From CAJXZP01 sp963974475 (lineage in GTDB: Bacteria > Bacteroidota > Bacteroidia > Flavobacteriales_G > Salibacteraceae), in the NCBI GenBank assembly GCA_963974475.1, contig CAXBCR010000004.1:1-64000 (forward strand): 64,000 bases of DNA. Direction: 5' to 3'. Below, one piece after another: positions 25,424-34,647 of this stretch. The position numbers and the translations under genes are program-made. The notes under the pieces were generated by a model. The model had not been told where the DNA came from and did not search any database. It saw nothing but the letters and a program-made list of their open reading frames with translations. The stretch's first letter is position 1. The number at the start of each line of letters is the position of its first letter.

Positions 25424-25783
25424 ATGACGGTGATTAAACTCTCTGAAAAGAATAAAGATTTCTTTGATCGTGTGTATCAAGTAGCTCGTTTAATTCCAGC
25501 AGGAAGAGCGACTAATTATGGAGCGATCGGAAAGTATTTGGGTGCAGCTAGATCAGCCAGAATGGTGGGATGGGCCATGAGTGGATGTACTAAATCAGAA
25601 AGTGATATTCCTGCACACAGGGTAGTTAATCGTCTTGGTATATTATCTGGAAAAAATCATTTTTCTTCCCCTACCCGAATGCAGGAATTACTAGAAATGG
25701 AGGGTATTGAGGTGAAGAATGATCAAATAGTAAATTTCAAAGAAATATTTTGGGACCCAGAAGTAGAGTTGAGGTTAGAATAG
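25424..25783 (+). CDS. Alkyltransferase-like protein (ATL), MGMT family without active cysteine
   Basis: The MGMT DNA-binding domain is complete (FDRVYQVARLIPAGRATNYG, LGAARSARMVGWAMSG), but the repair motif PCHR reads PAHRVVNRLG: the methyl-accepting cysteine is an alanine. This is characteristic of alkyltransferase-like proteins, which bind O6-alkylguanine and hand the lesion to nucleotide excision repair rather than repairing it themselves. 119 residues is the usual ATL length. It is coupled to trmB with a 3-bp gap. The window also encodes a normal alkyltransferase at 19602-20129, so direct repair and lesion recognition are both available. Confidence 0.92.
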   Translation: MTVIKLSEKNKDFFDRVYQVARLIPAGRATNYGAIGKYLGAARSARMVGWAMSGCTKSESDIPAHRVVNRLGILSGKNHFSSPTRMQELLEMEGIEVKNDQIVNFKEIFWDPEVELRLE

Positions 25784-25812
25784 TTGAATTATTCGATTTC
25801 ATTTTTTAGCCC

Positions 25813-25852
25813 AATAAAACCCACCTTTATCACACATCGGGGTTTATTTTTT
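25813..25852 (+). terminator. Terminator of the trmB-ATL operon
   Basis: AATAAAACCC (25813-25822) pairs with GGGGTTTATT (25839-25848), followed by T residues. Confidence 0.7.
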
Positions 25853-25872
25853 AATAAAGCATTTGTTTTCAA

Positions 25873-25880
25873 TAGTTTTG
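25873..25880 (+). promoter_or_regulatory. -7 box of the kinase-LytTR operon
   Basis: TAGTTTTG fits TAnnTTTG and lies 46 bp before the ATG at 25927. Confidence 0.5.
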
Positions 25881-25926
25881 CGGTCATACACCACGCTAAT
25901 CAAGCATTGTTTAAGTACATTTTATA

Positions 25927-27873
25927 ATGAAAAAAAAATTCCTACTCATTGTTCTTTTTATCGTTTTTTATATTCCGGTAAGTTGGGCAAACCAAGATTC
26001 TGCTGTTTTTGCTGCAGAGGAATTTATTCTGAATAACGAAATAGATTCTGCAAAAGCCAGTATTGAAAATATTAAGGGCTATGAAAACAAAGAAATTAGA
26101 AATATTTGTAGTAGAATAGTCAATAAGGATAACCTCACCTATTCGGAGTATAAAGTATTTGTAGAAAGCATTTATGCAAATAAAATAGTAGACCCTGTTA
26201 AATTGTCCGAATTCATTGAAACATGTATTCCTATTCCCTCTGGTGGTAAGTTGAATTATGATTTTGTGCGCATAAAATGGATGCAAATTTATGGGCTACT
26301 GAATGAACCTGAATTGGACAAGGCAGCCGAAATTCAAAAAGAATTAGAAGGTTATGTAAGTCGGTTTAACGCAAAGGACTCAGAAGTAAAGCGTGCTAAA
26401 ATTCTAGTAGATGCTTATTACTTGGTTATTTATCAAATTAATTTATCTGCGGATAAAGCTGATGCATTAATTGCGGAGGATAGGCTTATAGTTGAAAAAA
26501 TAAAAGATACCAACTTACTTATTTTATTGAATTTTTTTAAAGCCGATTTTTTGATTGGAAAAGGGGAATTGGATGAGTTTATTAAAATTAGTGAAGAATC
26601 TTTATGGTTAGATTCACAATTAGCGGAACGAAGTTACTTTTACCAATCCACGGTTTTGCATTTAATTGATGCCTATTTTTATAAGGGAGGCAAAGAACAA
26701 GAGGCTTTGAAGCTTCTTGATGAATTATATGATAACCCACACACACGAAGTCAAACGTATTCTTATTACCCATCGTACCTAGCGAATATCGAAGTTCCTT
26801 CCGCGGAAAGCGAAGCTATTTTTAAAAAATTCGGTGTGGATAGCATGTTAGGATTTGCCGAAAAAATTCTTAAAATTTCGAAAACCGAGGTCAATTCTAA
26901 CGAGTATTATTATGTACTGTACATGCTATCGGTAATGTTTGAAAAACACCATGATTTAGAGCATGCGATTTGGTATACACGAGAATCAAACCAGGTCATA
27001 AAAAAAACATATAGTACTGAATTAGCAGAATCATTAGCTGCTCAAGAAACAAAATTATTGCAACAAAAGCAGGAGCTAATTTTAGCTAAAGAACAGGATA
27101 AAAGTAAAATGTTTTTAATTATTTCGGTGCTAACCGGTTTAATAGCAGTGCTATCTATCTCGTATTTATTACTTAGAAAAAACAAGGAGCGACAACTTGA
27201 ATTAAAAAATAATGAGATTACAAAGCAGCGAGATGAAATCAAAAAGAAAGATGCTGAAAAAGCTATTTTGTTACGAGAAATTCATCATCGGGTAAAAAAT
27301 AATTTTCAAGTAGTGTCTAGTTTGTTAGAGTTACAAGCGGTAGGTATTGAAGATAAAAAGGCAAAAGCACTCGCGTTGGAGGGTAAAAACCGAATTAATT
27401 CGATGGCGCTTATTCATAAAAAGCTGTACGAAAATGATGATTTGCAGATGTTTTTTGATGATTACATTAAAAAGCTAGTATCCGATCTATCCCAAATTTT
27501 CGGGAAGGCCGAAAATTTACAATTGGTTATTAATGTACCGCATGTGGCATTTGATGTTGATACCGCTATACCGTTAGGGTTGATAATTAATGAATTGGTT
27601 ACTAATGCATTAAAGTATGGGTTAAATAATAATTCTCCAAAACTAGAAGTAACCATTGCCGAAACAGAGTCTGATTTATACCTACTACATGTAAAAGATA
27701 ATGGCACAGGTTTGCCAGGCGGTTTGGATATAAAAAAATATACCAGTTTAGGGTTACAATTAGTAAATGGACTATCTAAGCAATTGCAAGGAGACCTTTC
27801 GTATAAAAACGAGAATGGAGCTCATTTTCTGGTTTCTTTTAAAGATACGCATGGACGTGCAGCAATAGAATAA
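25927..27873 (+). CDS. Sensor histidine kinase (HisKA_2 type) with TPR-like periplasmic region
   Basis: A signal-like N-terminus (1-21) is followed by about 370 residues of alpha-helical repeats that look TPR-like, one membrane helix near residues 396-415 (MFLIISVLTGLIAVLSISYL), a short coiled coil, and a kinase core. The phospho-acceptor motif EIHHRVKNNFQVVSSLLELQ (His 453/454) is that of the HisKA_2 group. The HATPase part has the N-box LGLIINELVTNALKYG and DNGTGLPGG, with SLGLQLVNGL as the G2 loop. It is coupled by 6 bp to the LytTR response regulator, the expected partner. Signal unknown. Confidence 0.92.
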   Translation: MKKKFLLIVLFIVFYIPVSWANQDSAVFAAEEFILNNEIDSAKASIENIKGYENKEIRNICSRIVNKDNLTYSEYKVFVESIYANKIVDPVKLSEFIETCIPIPSGGKLNYDFVRIKWMQIYGLLNEPELDKAAEIQKELEGYVSRFNAKDSEVKRAKILVDAYYLVIYQINLSADKADALIAEDRLIVEKIKDTNLLILLNFFKADFLIGKGELDEFIKISEESLWLDSQLAERSYFYQSTVLHLIDAYFYKGGKEQEALKLLDELYDNPHTRSQTYSYYPSYLANIEVPSAESEAIFKKFGVDSMLGFAEKILKISKTEVNSNEYYYVLYMLSVMFEKHHDLEHAIWYTRESNQVIKKTYSTELAESLAAQETKLLQQKQELILAKEQDKSKMFLIISVLTGLIAVLSISYLLLRKNKERQLELKNNEITKQRDEIKKKDAEKAILLREIHHRVKNNFQVVSSLLELQAVGIEDKKAKALALEGKNRINSMALIHKKLYENDDLQMFFDDYIKKLVSDLSQIFGKAENLQLVINVPHVAFDVDTAIPLGLIINELVTNALKYGLNNNSPKLEVTIAETESDLYLLHVKDNGTGLPGGLDIKKYTSLGLQLVNGLSKQLQGDLSYKNENGAHFLVSFKDTHGRAAIE

Positions 27874-27879
27874 AAAACA

Positions 27880-28605
27880 ATGGATCGGGTCAAAGTATTA
27901 ATTGTAGAAGATGAGATGATAATCTCACATGGAATAAAATTATCGTTACAATCCAATGATTATGATGTTATCGGTCAGGCGGTCAATTTTACAGAGGCCA
28001 TCGGTTTATTAAAATCCGAAAAGCCAGATATCGCTATTCTAGATATTAAATTATCAGGGAATAAAAGTGGAATTGAGTTGGCTAAAGAAATAAATAAGAC
28101 GTACGAAATTCCATTCATATTTTTAACTTCTAACACGGATAAACTAACGGTTGAGGAGGTGAAAAGTGTAAACCCTTGGGCTTACTTAGTAAAACCTTTT
28201 AATGAGGTAGAAATTGCCACAGCAATAGAATTAGCGTTATATAATTTTTCAAAAAAATACGAAACCAACTTTAGTCAAGACAACCTATTGGTTAAGGATT
28301 GCTTGTTTATTAAATCCGGAAATAGTTTTGTTCGAGTTGACTTTAAAGAGATTGTATATATCAAAAGTGCTCATGTGTATATTGAAATTTATGAGCAAAG
28401 TGGAAGGAAACATATCGTGAGAGGTAGTTTAAACCAATACATGAATAAGTTTCCGAAACCATTCTTTAGAAGTCACCGGAGCTTTATTGCAAATTTGGCC
28501 TATCTCACCGAAATCCTTCCAAATGTTCTTGTAGTAGGTGAGAATGAAATACCATTAGGAAAGAAAAATAGAGAAGAATTATTGGATTTAGTGAATAAAA
28601 CATAA
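27880..28605 (+). CDS. LytTR-family response regulator
   Basis: Receiver domain at about 1-120 with acidic pocket E10-D11, phospho-acceptor D55 (AILDIKLSG), T83 region (FLTSNT) and K105 (YLVKPF), followed by a LytTR DNA-binding domain (FIKSGNSFVRVDFKEIVYIK, RGSLNQYMNKFPKPFFRSHRS). LytTR proteins bind short direct repeats upstream of target genes. It is the partner of the kinase 6 bp upstream. Confidence 0.94.
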   Translation: MDRVKVLIVEDEMIISHGIKLSLQSNDYDVIGQAVNFTEAIGLLKSEKPDIAILDIKLSGNKSGIELAKEINKTYEIPFIFLTSNTDKLTVEEVKSVNPWAYLVKPFNEVEIATAIELALYNFSKKYETNFSQDNLLVKDCLFIKSGNSFVRVDFKEIVYIKSAHVYIEIYEQSGRKHIVRGSLNQYMNKFPKPFFRSHRSFIANLAYLTEILPNVLVVGENEIPLGKKNREELLDLVNKT

Positions 28606-28720
28606 TCCTAATTTTCATGAGATTTTACCGAATTGAAAAGAAAGAATATCAATTATTAGACCCTCAGAACATCCTAAGCTTCATTCAGAACATTTTTTTT
28701 GCTACTAGTATGTGCTGACA

Positions 28721-28820
28721 TTTCTTTGTGTACACGTGATAGGGTTGGTATAATCAAACTCCTAATACTACACAGATTCCACACACAAAGAAAGAGCTGT
28801 TCATTTTGGATGGCTCTTTT
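28721..28820. other. Intergenic inverted repeat and weak terminator after the LytTR gene
   Basis: TTTCTTTGTGT (28721-28731) is the exact reverse complement of ACACAAAGAAA (28783-28793), enclosing 51 nt. The right arm overlaps a second, weaker hairpin, AAAGAGC (28791-28797) with GCTCTTT (28813-28819), that ends in T residues. This could be a structured 3' end or a small RNA with mutually exclusive folds; no reading frame was seen. Confidence 0.4.
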
Positions 28821-28857
28821 GAGTTTTTGGCTTTTTGTAGGTGGAGAAACGGGTAGT

Positions 28858-29439
28858 TTATAATTCTTCTTTTACTTTATCAATCACTTTTTCTTCTACC
28901 GCTTCTTTTACTTCATCTATTGCTTCTTCTAACTGTTCGGGGTGGTACCAATCTGATTTTGTTATTAAAGGAATAACCTCCTCGGTAATATTACGGATGC
29001 TTGTATAGGCAATAGAATCGTTTAAAGTCTTTTTATTAACGATAGAAATATGCGTATTAAAAAAGTCGAATAGATAGAAAGCAACACTTAATAAAACAAT
29101 GGTTTTAAGCATTGAAAACACTCCTCCCATTACTTTGTTTAGCGGTCCAAGCATTACCATTTTTACCGCTTGGTTTACAATTTTAGCAATGAGATGCACC
29201 CCAAAAATAATGGCCATAAAAGTGATAGAGAAAGCAGTAATAGAAATATATTGTTCGTGTATTTCTGTTTTGGATTTTAATAATTCAGCAGCATAATCTG
29301 AAAAATAGATAGCGCCAATTACTCCTAAAATAAGGGCAACAAAAGAGGCTAATACAATTACAAATCCTTTGGAAAATCCTTTATAAAAAGAATATGCCAA
29401 AGCAATTAATACGAATGCGTCAATGTAATTAAAATCCAT
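28858..29439 (-). CDS. CvpA-family membrane protein
   Basis: Four hydrophobic segments and the family start MDFNYIDAFVLIALAYSFYKGFSKGFV, as in CvpA (colicin V production) proteins, ending in a charged tail rich in E and K. 193 residues. CvpA proteins are inner-membrane proteins of poorly known role, linked to envelope homeostasis. The gene begins 11 bp after the ferritin stop, so the two are probably one operon. Confidence 0.88.
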   Translation of the reverse strand: MDFNYIDAFVLIALAYSFYKGFSKGFVIVLASFVALILGVIGAIYFSDYAAELLKSKTEIHEQYISITAFSITFMAIIFGVHLIAKIVNQAVKMVMLGPLNKVMGGVFSMLKTIVLLSVAFYLFDFFNTHISIVNKKTLNDSIAYTSIRNITEEVIPLITKSDWYHPEQLEEAIDEVKEAVEEKVIDKVKEEL

Positions 29440-29450
29440 TTATAATAAGG

Positions 29451-29972
29451 CTATTTAGCTGGGTCTGCACTAGCAGAATTGGCTGCAATTTGAGAAATAT
29501 CACGGTCAAACATATAGATACCACTACCCGACTCTGTTCCTATAATTTTTAATTTATCTAAAATAGTTCTAGCCAAAGCTTCTTCTTCAATTTGTTCGGC
29601 TACATACCATTGTAAGAAATTGTGGGTGGTGTAATCTTGCTCTGTTAGGGTAAGATGTACAAGCCCATTGATTTGATTAGTTACTCCCATTTCATGGGCC
29701 AACAACTCGGTAAACAACGCTTTTAAATTTTCAAAATCATGTGGGGGTTTATTAATCGCTGGAACCACTGCATTTGCACCACGTTCGGTCATGAATTTGA
29801 CGAGTTTAAGCATGTGTTCGCGTTCTTCATCAGCGTGGGTATACATAAAAGTAGCTACTCCTTCAAAACCTTGCTTTTCAGCCCAAACAGCCATGGATAG
29901 GTATATATGCGATGAAAATCCTTCTACGATAATTTGCTCGTTTAAAGCAGCCTCTACTTTTGGTGAAAACAT
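29451..29972 (-). CDS. Non-haem ferritin
   Basis: Stores iron by ferroxidase chemistry inside a 24-subunit shell. The four-helix bundle carries the ferroxidase ligands: E in VEGFSSHIYLSMAVWAE, the pair in HADEEREHMLKLVKFM and E in EQIEEEALARTILDKLK. No haem-binding Met of bacterioferritin is apparent. I start at ATG 29972 (MFSPKVEAALNEQI); the TTG at 29990 would lie in the promoter box. 173 residues, normal for FtnA-type proteins. Co-transcribed with cvpA. Confidence 0.95.
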   Translation of the reverse strand: MFSPKVEAALNEQIIVEGFSSHIYLSMAVWAEKQGFEGVATFMYTHADEEREHMLKLVKFMTERGANAVVPAINKPPHDFENLKALFTELLAHEMGVTNQINGLVHLTLTEQDYTTHNFLQWYVAEQIEEEALARTILDKLKIIGTESGSGIYMFDRDISQIAANSASADPAK

Positions 29973-29987
29973 AAATTCTATTTTTTT

Positions 29988-29995
29988 CAAAGATA
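29988..29995 (-). promoter_or_regulatory. -7 box of ferritin
   Basis: TATCTTTG on the minus strand, ending 15 bp before the ATG at 29972 and overlapping the alternative TTG start. Confidence 0.6.
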
Positions 29996-30150
29996 AGAAT
30001 CTAGTAGGTTGAGTAGATTGGGTAATGGTATTTTTTATTACTACTTAGAGGGGGGTAATTATTGAAATATTAATGGGTTAAAACTATGAGTTAATTAACA
30101 ATTAATGATTAGATGATATTATCAAAATACAGAGTTAATAATAAAAGACC

Positions 30151-30158
30151 TACATTTG
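30151..30158 (+). promoter_or_regulatory. -7 box of rnr
   Basis: TACATTTG fits TAnnTTTG, 85 bp before the ATG, leaving a leader of about 80 nt that contains an 8-bp inverted repeat with one mismatch at 30175-30182 / 30196-30203. Confidence 0.5.
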
Positions 30159-30243
30159 CACCACAATTCAAAGCTGCGAGACACCCTTCTCGTGAGTCTC
30201 ACAAGAAATTCTCGTAGTACTATAACCACCCAACAAATATTTC

Positions 30244-32385
30244 ATGGGAAGAAAAAACAAAGGAAAATTACATTCCAAAAAAGGAAAAAACCTTAAAAAA
30301 ATAAAAGATCAAATATTGGACGTGTTTACACATACTCCTAATAAAATTTTAAATCATAAACAAATTGCCGCTCGATTAGGTTACACTAGCGGAAGCGATA
30401 AAAATTTAGTAATTAAGGCCCTTGGAGGGTTGAAATCTGCTCGAAAATTACAAGAGCCTTCCGCTGGAAAATTTGCAATAGTAACCATGCCAAAGTTCGT
30501 GACAGGTAAAATAGAACTTAAACGAAATGGTGTGGCTTATGTAATTACCGACCAACTTGAAGAGGATGTTTTCATTCCACCAAAGTTTGTTTCTCACGCC
30601 TTAGATGGCGATGAGGTTAAAGTAGCCCTATTAGCCAAAAAAAGAGGTGCTAGTCATTCCGGACAAGTGGTTGAAATTTTAAATAGAGTTCAAGAAAACT
30701 TTGTAGGAATCATTGATATTTCAAAAAACTTTGCGTTTTTGGTTCCTGATAAAGCGAATATGCCAGTGGATATATTTATTCCGTTGAGTAAACTGAACGG
30801 GGCCAAAAATGGAGAGAAATGTATTGCAAAAATTACCGAATGGCCCAAAGCTGCTTCTAGTCCATTTGGAGAAATAATTGATGTGCTAGGAAAGGTGGGT
30901 GATGCGGATACTGAAGCATATTCCATCCTTGCTCAATTTGATTTACCGCATAGATTTCCTGAAAATGTAGAAAAAGAAGCGGCAAAAATATCACTCACCA
31001 TTGGTGAAAAAGAATTGAAAGCTCGAAAGGATTATAGAAAAGTTACCACTTTTACTATTGATCCTGTAGATGCAAAAGATTTTGATGATGCGCTTTCTTT
31101 CAAAACTTTGCCAAATGGCAATTTTGAAATTGGAGTTCACATTGCGGATGTAACGCATTATGTTAAACCAGGTGATATGATTGACCAGGAAGCTATTGAA
31201 CGGGCTACCTCAGTTTATTTAGTAGACAGAGTGGTTCCAATGCTTCCAGAGGTTTTATCCAATGGGGTTTGTTCGCTTAGACCCAATGAAGATAAATTAA
31301 CATTTGCAGCCATTTTTGAGATTACCCCAACGGCAAAAATTGTAAATACTTGGATAGGTAGAACTATCATTCATTCGGATAGACGTTTTGCTTATGAGGA
31401 AGTACAAGACATCTTGGAAGCGGGAAAAGGCGAATACTCGGAAGAACTGATTCAGTTGAATACCTTGGCTAAAATCATTCGCAAACAGCGTTTGGAAGAT
31501 GGTTCTATCGCCTTTGATAAAGTGGAAGTTCGCTTTAAATTAGATGAATTTAAAAAACCAGCAGGAGTTTATTTTAAAATGCAAAAGGATGCTCATAAGC
31601 TGATTGAAGAGTTTATGCTTTTGGCTAACAAAGCGGTTGCCGAACGAATTGCTTTACCTAAAAAAGGAGAGGGAATTAAAACTTTTGTGTATCGAATTCA
31701 CGATAAACCTAATCCTGAAAAACTGCTTGCATTTGCCGATTTTATTAAAACATTCGGTTACAAATTCAACACTAAAACCGAGAATATAGCGGAGTCAATG
31801 AATCAACTTTTAATGGAAGTTCAAGGACAACGTGAAGAACAAATGATAGAACATTTAGCCATTAGAACGATGGCAAAAGCGGTGTATAGTACTCAAAATA
31901 TTGGGCATTATGGGTTAGGTTTTAAAAACTACACCCATTTCACATCTCCTATTCGAAGATATCCTGATATGATGGTGCATCGTTTATTGCAGCATTATTT
32001 GGATGGTGGATCATCTGCTGATGAACCTCAATATGAAAAATGGTGTAAACATAGTTCGGAGATGGAAAAGAAGGCTTCGGATGCTGAGCGTCAATCTATT
32101 AAGTACTTCCAAGTTCTATTTATGGAAAATGAGGTTGGAAAGTCTTTTAATGGCATTATTACCGGAGTAACAGAATGGGGTATATATGTAGAAATCATTG
32201 AGAATAAATGTGAGGGAATGGTTCGTTTACGTGAAATAAGTGGCGACTATTTTACATTTGATGAAGGGATGCATCGAATTGTTGGAAATAATACCGGGCG
32301 AGTGTATCAACTTGGAGATGAGGTGGAAATCACGGTTAAAGATGCTGATTTGGCCAATCGAAGATTAGATTTCGTTTTGGATTAA
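30244..32385 (+). CDS. rnr: Ribonuclease R
   Basis: 3'-to-5' processive exoribonuclease of the RNase II/R family, able to degrade structured RNA. The order is an N-terminal basic, winged-helix part (1-75), cold-shock domains, the RNB catalytic domain with TIDPVDAKDFDDALSF (metal-binding Asp residues) and the C-terminal S1 domain (FNGIITGVTEWGIYVEII). The motif YTHFTSPIRRYPDMMVHRLL near 560 is the standard RNase R signature. 713 residues. A single-gene unit ended by a clear terminator; its leader contains a hairpin. Confidence 0.96.
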   Translation: MGRKNKGKLHSKKGKNLKKIKDQILDVFTHTPNKILNHKQIAARLGYTSGSDKNLVIKALGGLKSARKLQEPSAGKFAIVTMPKFVTGKIELKRNGVAYVITDQLEEDVFIPPKFVSHALDGDEVKVALLAKKRGASHSGQVVEILNRVQENFVGIIDISKNFAFLVPDKANMPVDIFIPLSKLNGAKNGEKCIAKITEWPKAASSPFGEIIDVLGKVGDADTEAYSILAQFDLPHRFPENVEKEAAKISLTIGEKELKARKDYRKVTTFTIDPVDAKDFDDALSFKTLPNGNFEIGVHIADVTHYVKPGDMIDQEAIERATSVYLVDRVVPMLPEVLSNGVCSLRPNEDKLTFAAIFEITPTAKIVNTWIGRTIIHSDRRFAYEEVQDILEAGKGEYSEELIQLNTLAKIIRKQRLEDGSIAFDKVEVRFKLDEFKKPAGVYFKMQKDAHKLIEEFMLLANKAVAERIALPKKGEGIKTFVYRIHDKPNPEKLLAFADFIKTFGYKFNTKTENIAESMNQLLMEVQGQREEQMIEHLAIRTMAKAVYSTQNIGHYGLGFKNYTHFTSPIRRYPDMMVHRLLQHYLDGGSSADEPQYEKWCKHSSEMEKKASDAERQSIKYFQVLFMENEVGKSFNGIITGVTEWGIYVEIIENKCEGMVRLREISGDYFTFDEGMHRIVGNNTGRVYQLGDEVEITVKDADLANRRLDFVLD

Positions 32386-32406
32386 ATACAAATTATATAA
32401 TTAATG

Positions 32407-32440
32407 AACCGACTAATGATTGAATTAGTCGGTTTTTTTA
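32407..32440 (+). terminator. Terminator of rnr
   Basis: AACCGACTAAT (32407-32417) pairs with ATTAGTCGGTT (32424-32434), followed by a run of T. Confidence 0.9.
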
Positions 32441-32502
32441 TGCCATATTGAGGCTTAAGGTTCCTTATTTTTAGTACATTGTCATTACTTTAAAGGGAAT
32501 AA

Positions 32503-33153
32503 ATGAAAGAACAAAGTCCGAGGAAAAAACGCGTCTTTATATGTGAGGATCATCTTATTTATATAGATGGGTTAACTAATATAATTGAAAAAAACGAGGA
32601 CGAGTTTGAATTGGTGGAAGCGAGTCAAAATGGAATGTATGCGGCTAAAAAAATTCCATTTTTAGCTATTGATATTCTATTACTTGACCTGAATGTTCCT
32701 GGAATTAACGGATTGGAAGTTATTTCGCTTTTAAGAGTAAAAAACAAGGATATTAAAATAATCGTAATAACGATGTATGATGACCCTACCATGATTCGGA
32801 AAGCGGAATTAGCAGGGGCAAATGCGTATTTATTAAAAGATGTTTCAAACGAAACTTTATTGGAGGTTATGCGTCACCCAACCGGAGGACAATTTTATAT
32901 TCAAGAAGGACTAAAACACCCGGATAATGCTATTTTTAAAGATTCATTTTCAAGTGTGGTGAAACTTACTATGCGCGAAAAGGAGATTGTGCAATTAGTA
33001 GTAAGTGGATTAACTACCGTGGAAATTGCCGAAAAACTTTTCTTATCCACTAATACCATCGAAACGCATCGAAGAAATATTTATCGGAAGCTGAATATAA
33101 AAAACTTACCAGATTTAGTGAATTTTGCCCATTCCTATGATTTAATGAATTAA
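32503..33153 (+). CDS. NarL/FixJ-type response regulator
   Basis: Receiver domain (about 10-125) with acidic residues E15-D16, phospho-acceptor D62 (LLLDLNVPG) and the LLKDVSNE loop with the conserved Lys, followed by a LuxR-type helix-turn-helix (LTMREKEIVQLVVSGLTTVE and ETHRRNIYRKLNIKNL). It lies 60 bp upstream of two HisKA_3-like membrane kinases that read in the same direction and is their likely target. Confidence 0.94.
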   Translation: MKEQSPRKKRVFICEDHLIYIDGLTNIIEKNEDEFELVEASQNGMYAAKKIPFLAIDILLLDLNVPGINGLEVISLLRVKNKDIKIIVITMYDDPTMIRKAELAGANAYLLKDVSNETLLEVMRHPTGGQFYIQEGLKHPDNAIFKDSFSSVVKLTMREKEIVQLVVSGLTTVEIAEKLFLSTNTIETHRRNIYRKLNIKNLPDLVNFAHSYDLMN

Positions 33154-33213
33154 TCCAATCAAATTTCTTAAGCCCATTCAAATCGTGTATTTTTACATCA
33201 CTACTTTGGGTTT

Positions 33214-34647
33214 ATGAGTGAATCAAAGATTAATTTTCTATTAGTTCTTATTTTATTATCCGTATGCTTTGGGTATTCTTCCACCGCTTTTGGGCAAAGT
33301 GAGATAATGGAAATTTATCCTGATTCCATCCTTGATTTGTTTATGGGAGGAGTAAAACAAGTGGAAAAGGAGATTTCTTTAGGGGTAATTTTTGGTTTTG
33401 GAATATATTTTGGTTCTATTCTTATATTACTGATTTACGGGTTATTAGTATGTATAAATGTACGCCAATTCGTTTTCTTATGGTTTTCATTATTCATTCT
33501 ATTTTTAACCGTACATGTTACACTTATTTCAGGGTTAGTGCTCGCATCAGATCACCCCCTATTTTCGAAGATTGGAATGATCAATGCGGTTTTTATTCAA
33601 ATTAGTTTTACCCGTTTTTTCCAATACTTGGTGGATATAAAACGGCAATTTAATAAGCGGTTTCATTGGCTAAACTACTTGGTTTATGGTAGTGTGATTT
33701 TTGCGGTAGGTTTTTTCGTTTTGCCATTTCCACAATTATTTATTTCATTAACTCGTATTATTCTAGTCCTTTCTATTGCAATTGTAATTTGGAGTTTGCG
33801 AAATAATGCAACCTTAATGCAGCGTCAAAAATCATTAATACTGGTAGCATTAGTTTTTTTAATTGGTGCGGGTGGTTTGTTAGGATTAAATCAATGGACT
33901 AGTTATTACCCAAAAGAACAGTTATTTAGGTGGGGTATTGTGTTAATCTCGTTGCATATTTTATGGATTTCTATATCTGTTTTGTACCGAGTTAAAAAAA
34001 CGTACGATTCGAAAGAGTCGCTTTGGTTGGATATTAGGAAAACCAAAAAAGCACTGTTGGAAGGATATTTAAAAGGAGTTGCAGAAGAAAAACAAAGAAT
34101 AGTATCGGAATTACAAAACAATGTTATTCTAGAGATTAATATGTTAAGTGAGGCCTTTTCCAAGATTCCAAATGCCTCGTCAAATACATTACGCGAATTA
34201 GGTGCAATTAAAAACAGCGTTAACAATGTAACTTCTGAATTGGTAGGGAATCAAAATAGTTGCTCTTTGTTTATGGAGGATGTAAGGAATTTTGTGAAAA
34301 TGCATCAAAACGAAAAGATTGATTTTACCTTGGACTATTTTAACTTTTCAGGTGGACTCACAGCCTTAATTGAAGAGCAATTGTTTAGAATAATTCAAGA
34401 GGCTGTGCAGAATATAGAAAAATATGCAAATGCCTCTCAGGTAGTGATTCAGTTTATTCAAAACGAAGCCGAACTTATTCTTTCCATTGAGGATAATGGA
34501 ATTGGATTCAATTCGAATAAAAAATCGGAAGGGATAGGCCTCCTTAACATGCAAAAACGGGCCTTTGATATTGGCGGAACTTTAAATATAAAATCATCGC
34601 AGGGAAATGGAACATCCATTTTTGTAGCTATTAGTTTAAAGAAATGA
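33214..34647 (+). CDS. Seven-helix HisKA_3-like kinase lacking the phospho-acceptor histidine
   Basis: A short N-terminal hydrophobic segment is followed by about seven membrane helices (about 58-258), similar to the 7TM part of 7TMR-DISM receptors but without their large extracellular domain. The dimerisation helix reads EKQRIVSELQNNVILEIN: in the HisKA_3 pattern ELHD the His is Gln (Q301) and the following Asp is Asn (N302). By contrast the ATP-binding domain is intact: N-box RIIQEAVQN (E396, N400), DNGIG (427-431), GIGLLNM (440-446) and GNGTSI. So it can probably bind ATP but cannot phosphorylate itself. It overlaps the next kinase gene by 4 bp (ATGA). See the corresponding finding. Confidence 0.85.
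   Translation: MSESKINFLLVLILLSVCFGYSSTAFGQSEIMEIYPDSILDLFMGGVKQVEKEISLGVIFGFGIYFGSILILLIYGLLVCINVRQFVFLWFSLFILFLTVHVTLISGLVLASDHPLFSKIGMINAVFIQISFTRFFQYLVDIKRQFNKRFHWLNYLVYGSVIFAVGFFVLPFPQLFISLTRIILVLSIAIVIWSLRNNATLMQRQKSLILVALVFLIGAGGLLGLNQWTSYYPKEQLFRWGIVLISLHILWISISVLYRVKKTYDSKESLWLDIRKTKKALLEGYLKGVAEEKQRIVSELQNNVILEINMLSEAFSKIPNASSNTLRELGAIKNSVNNVTSELVGNQNSCSLFMEDVRNFVKMHQNEKIDFTLDYFNFSGGLTALIEEQLFRIIQEAVQNIEKYANASQVVIQFIQNEAELILSIEDNGIGFNSNKKSEGIGLLNMQKRAFDIGGTLNIKSSQGNGTSIFVAISLKK

Noticed and set aside
29973..29990. TTG start of ferritin at 29990
   Set aside because: It lies in the TATCTTTG box; MFSPKVE at 29972 matches the normal ferritin start.
33214..34647. Q301 in place of His explained as a sequencing error
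   Set aside because: His to Gln needs one base, but the following Asp is also Asn and the rest of the helix has drifted (NNVILEI), so at least two independent changes would be needed.
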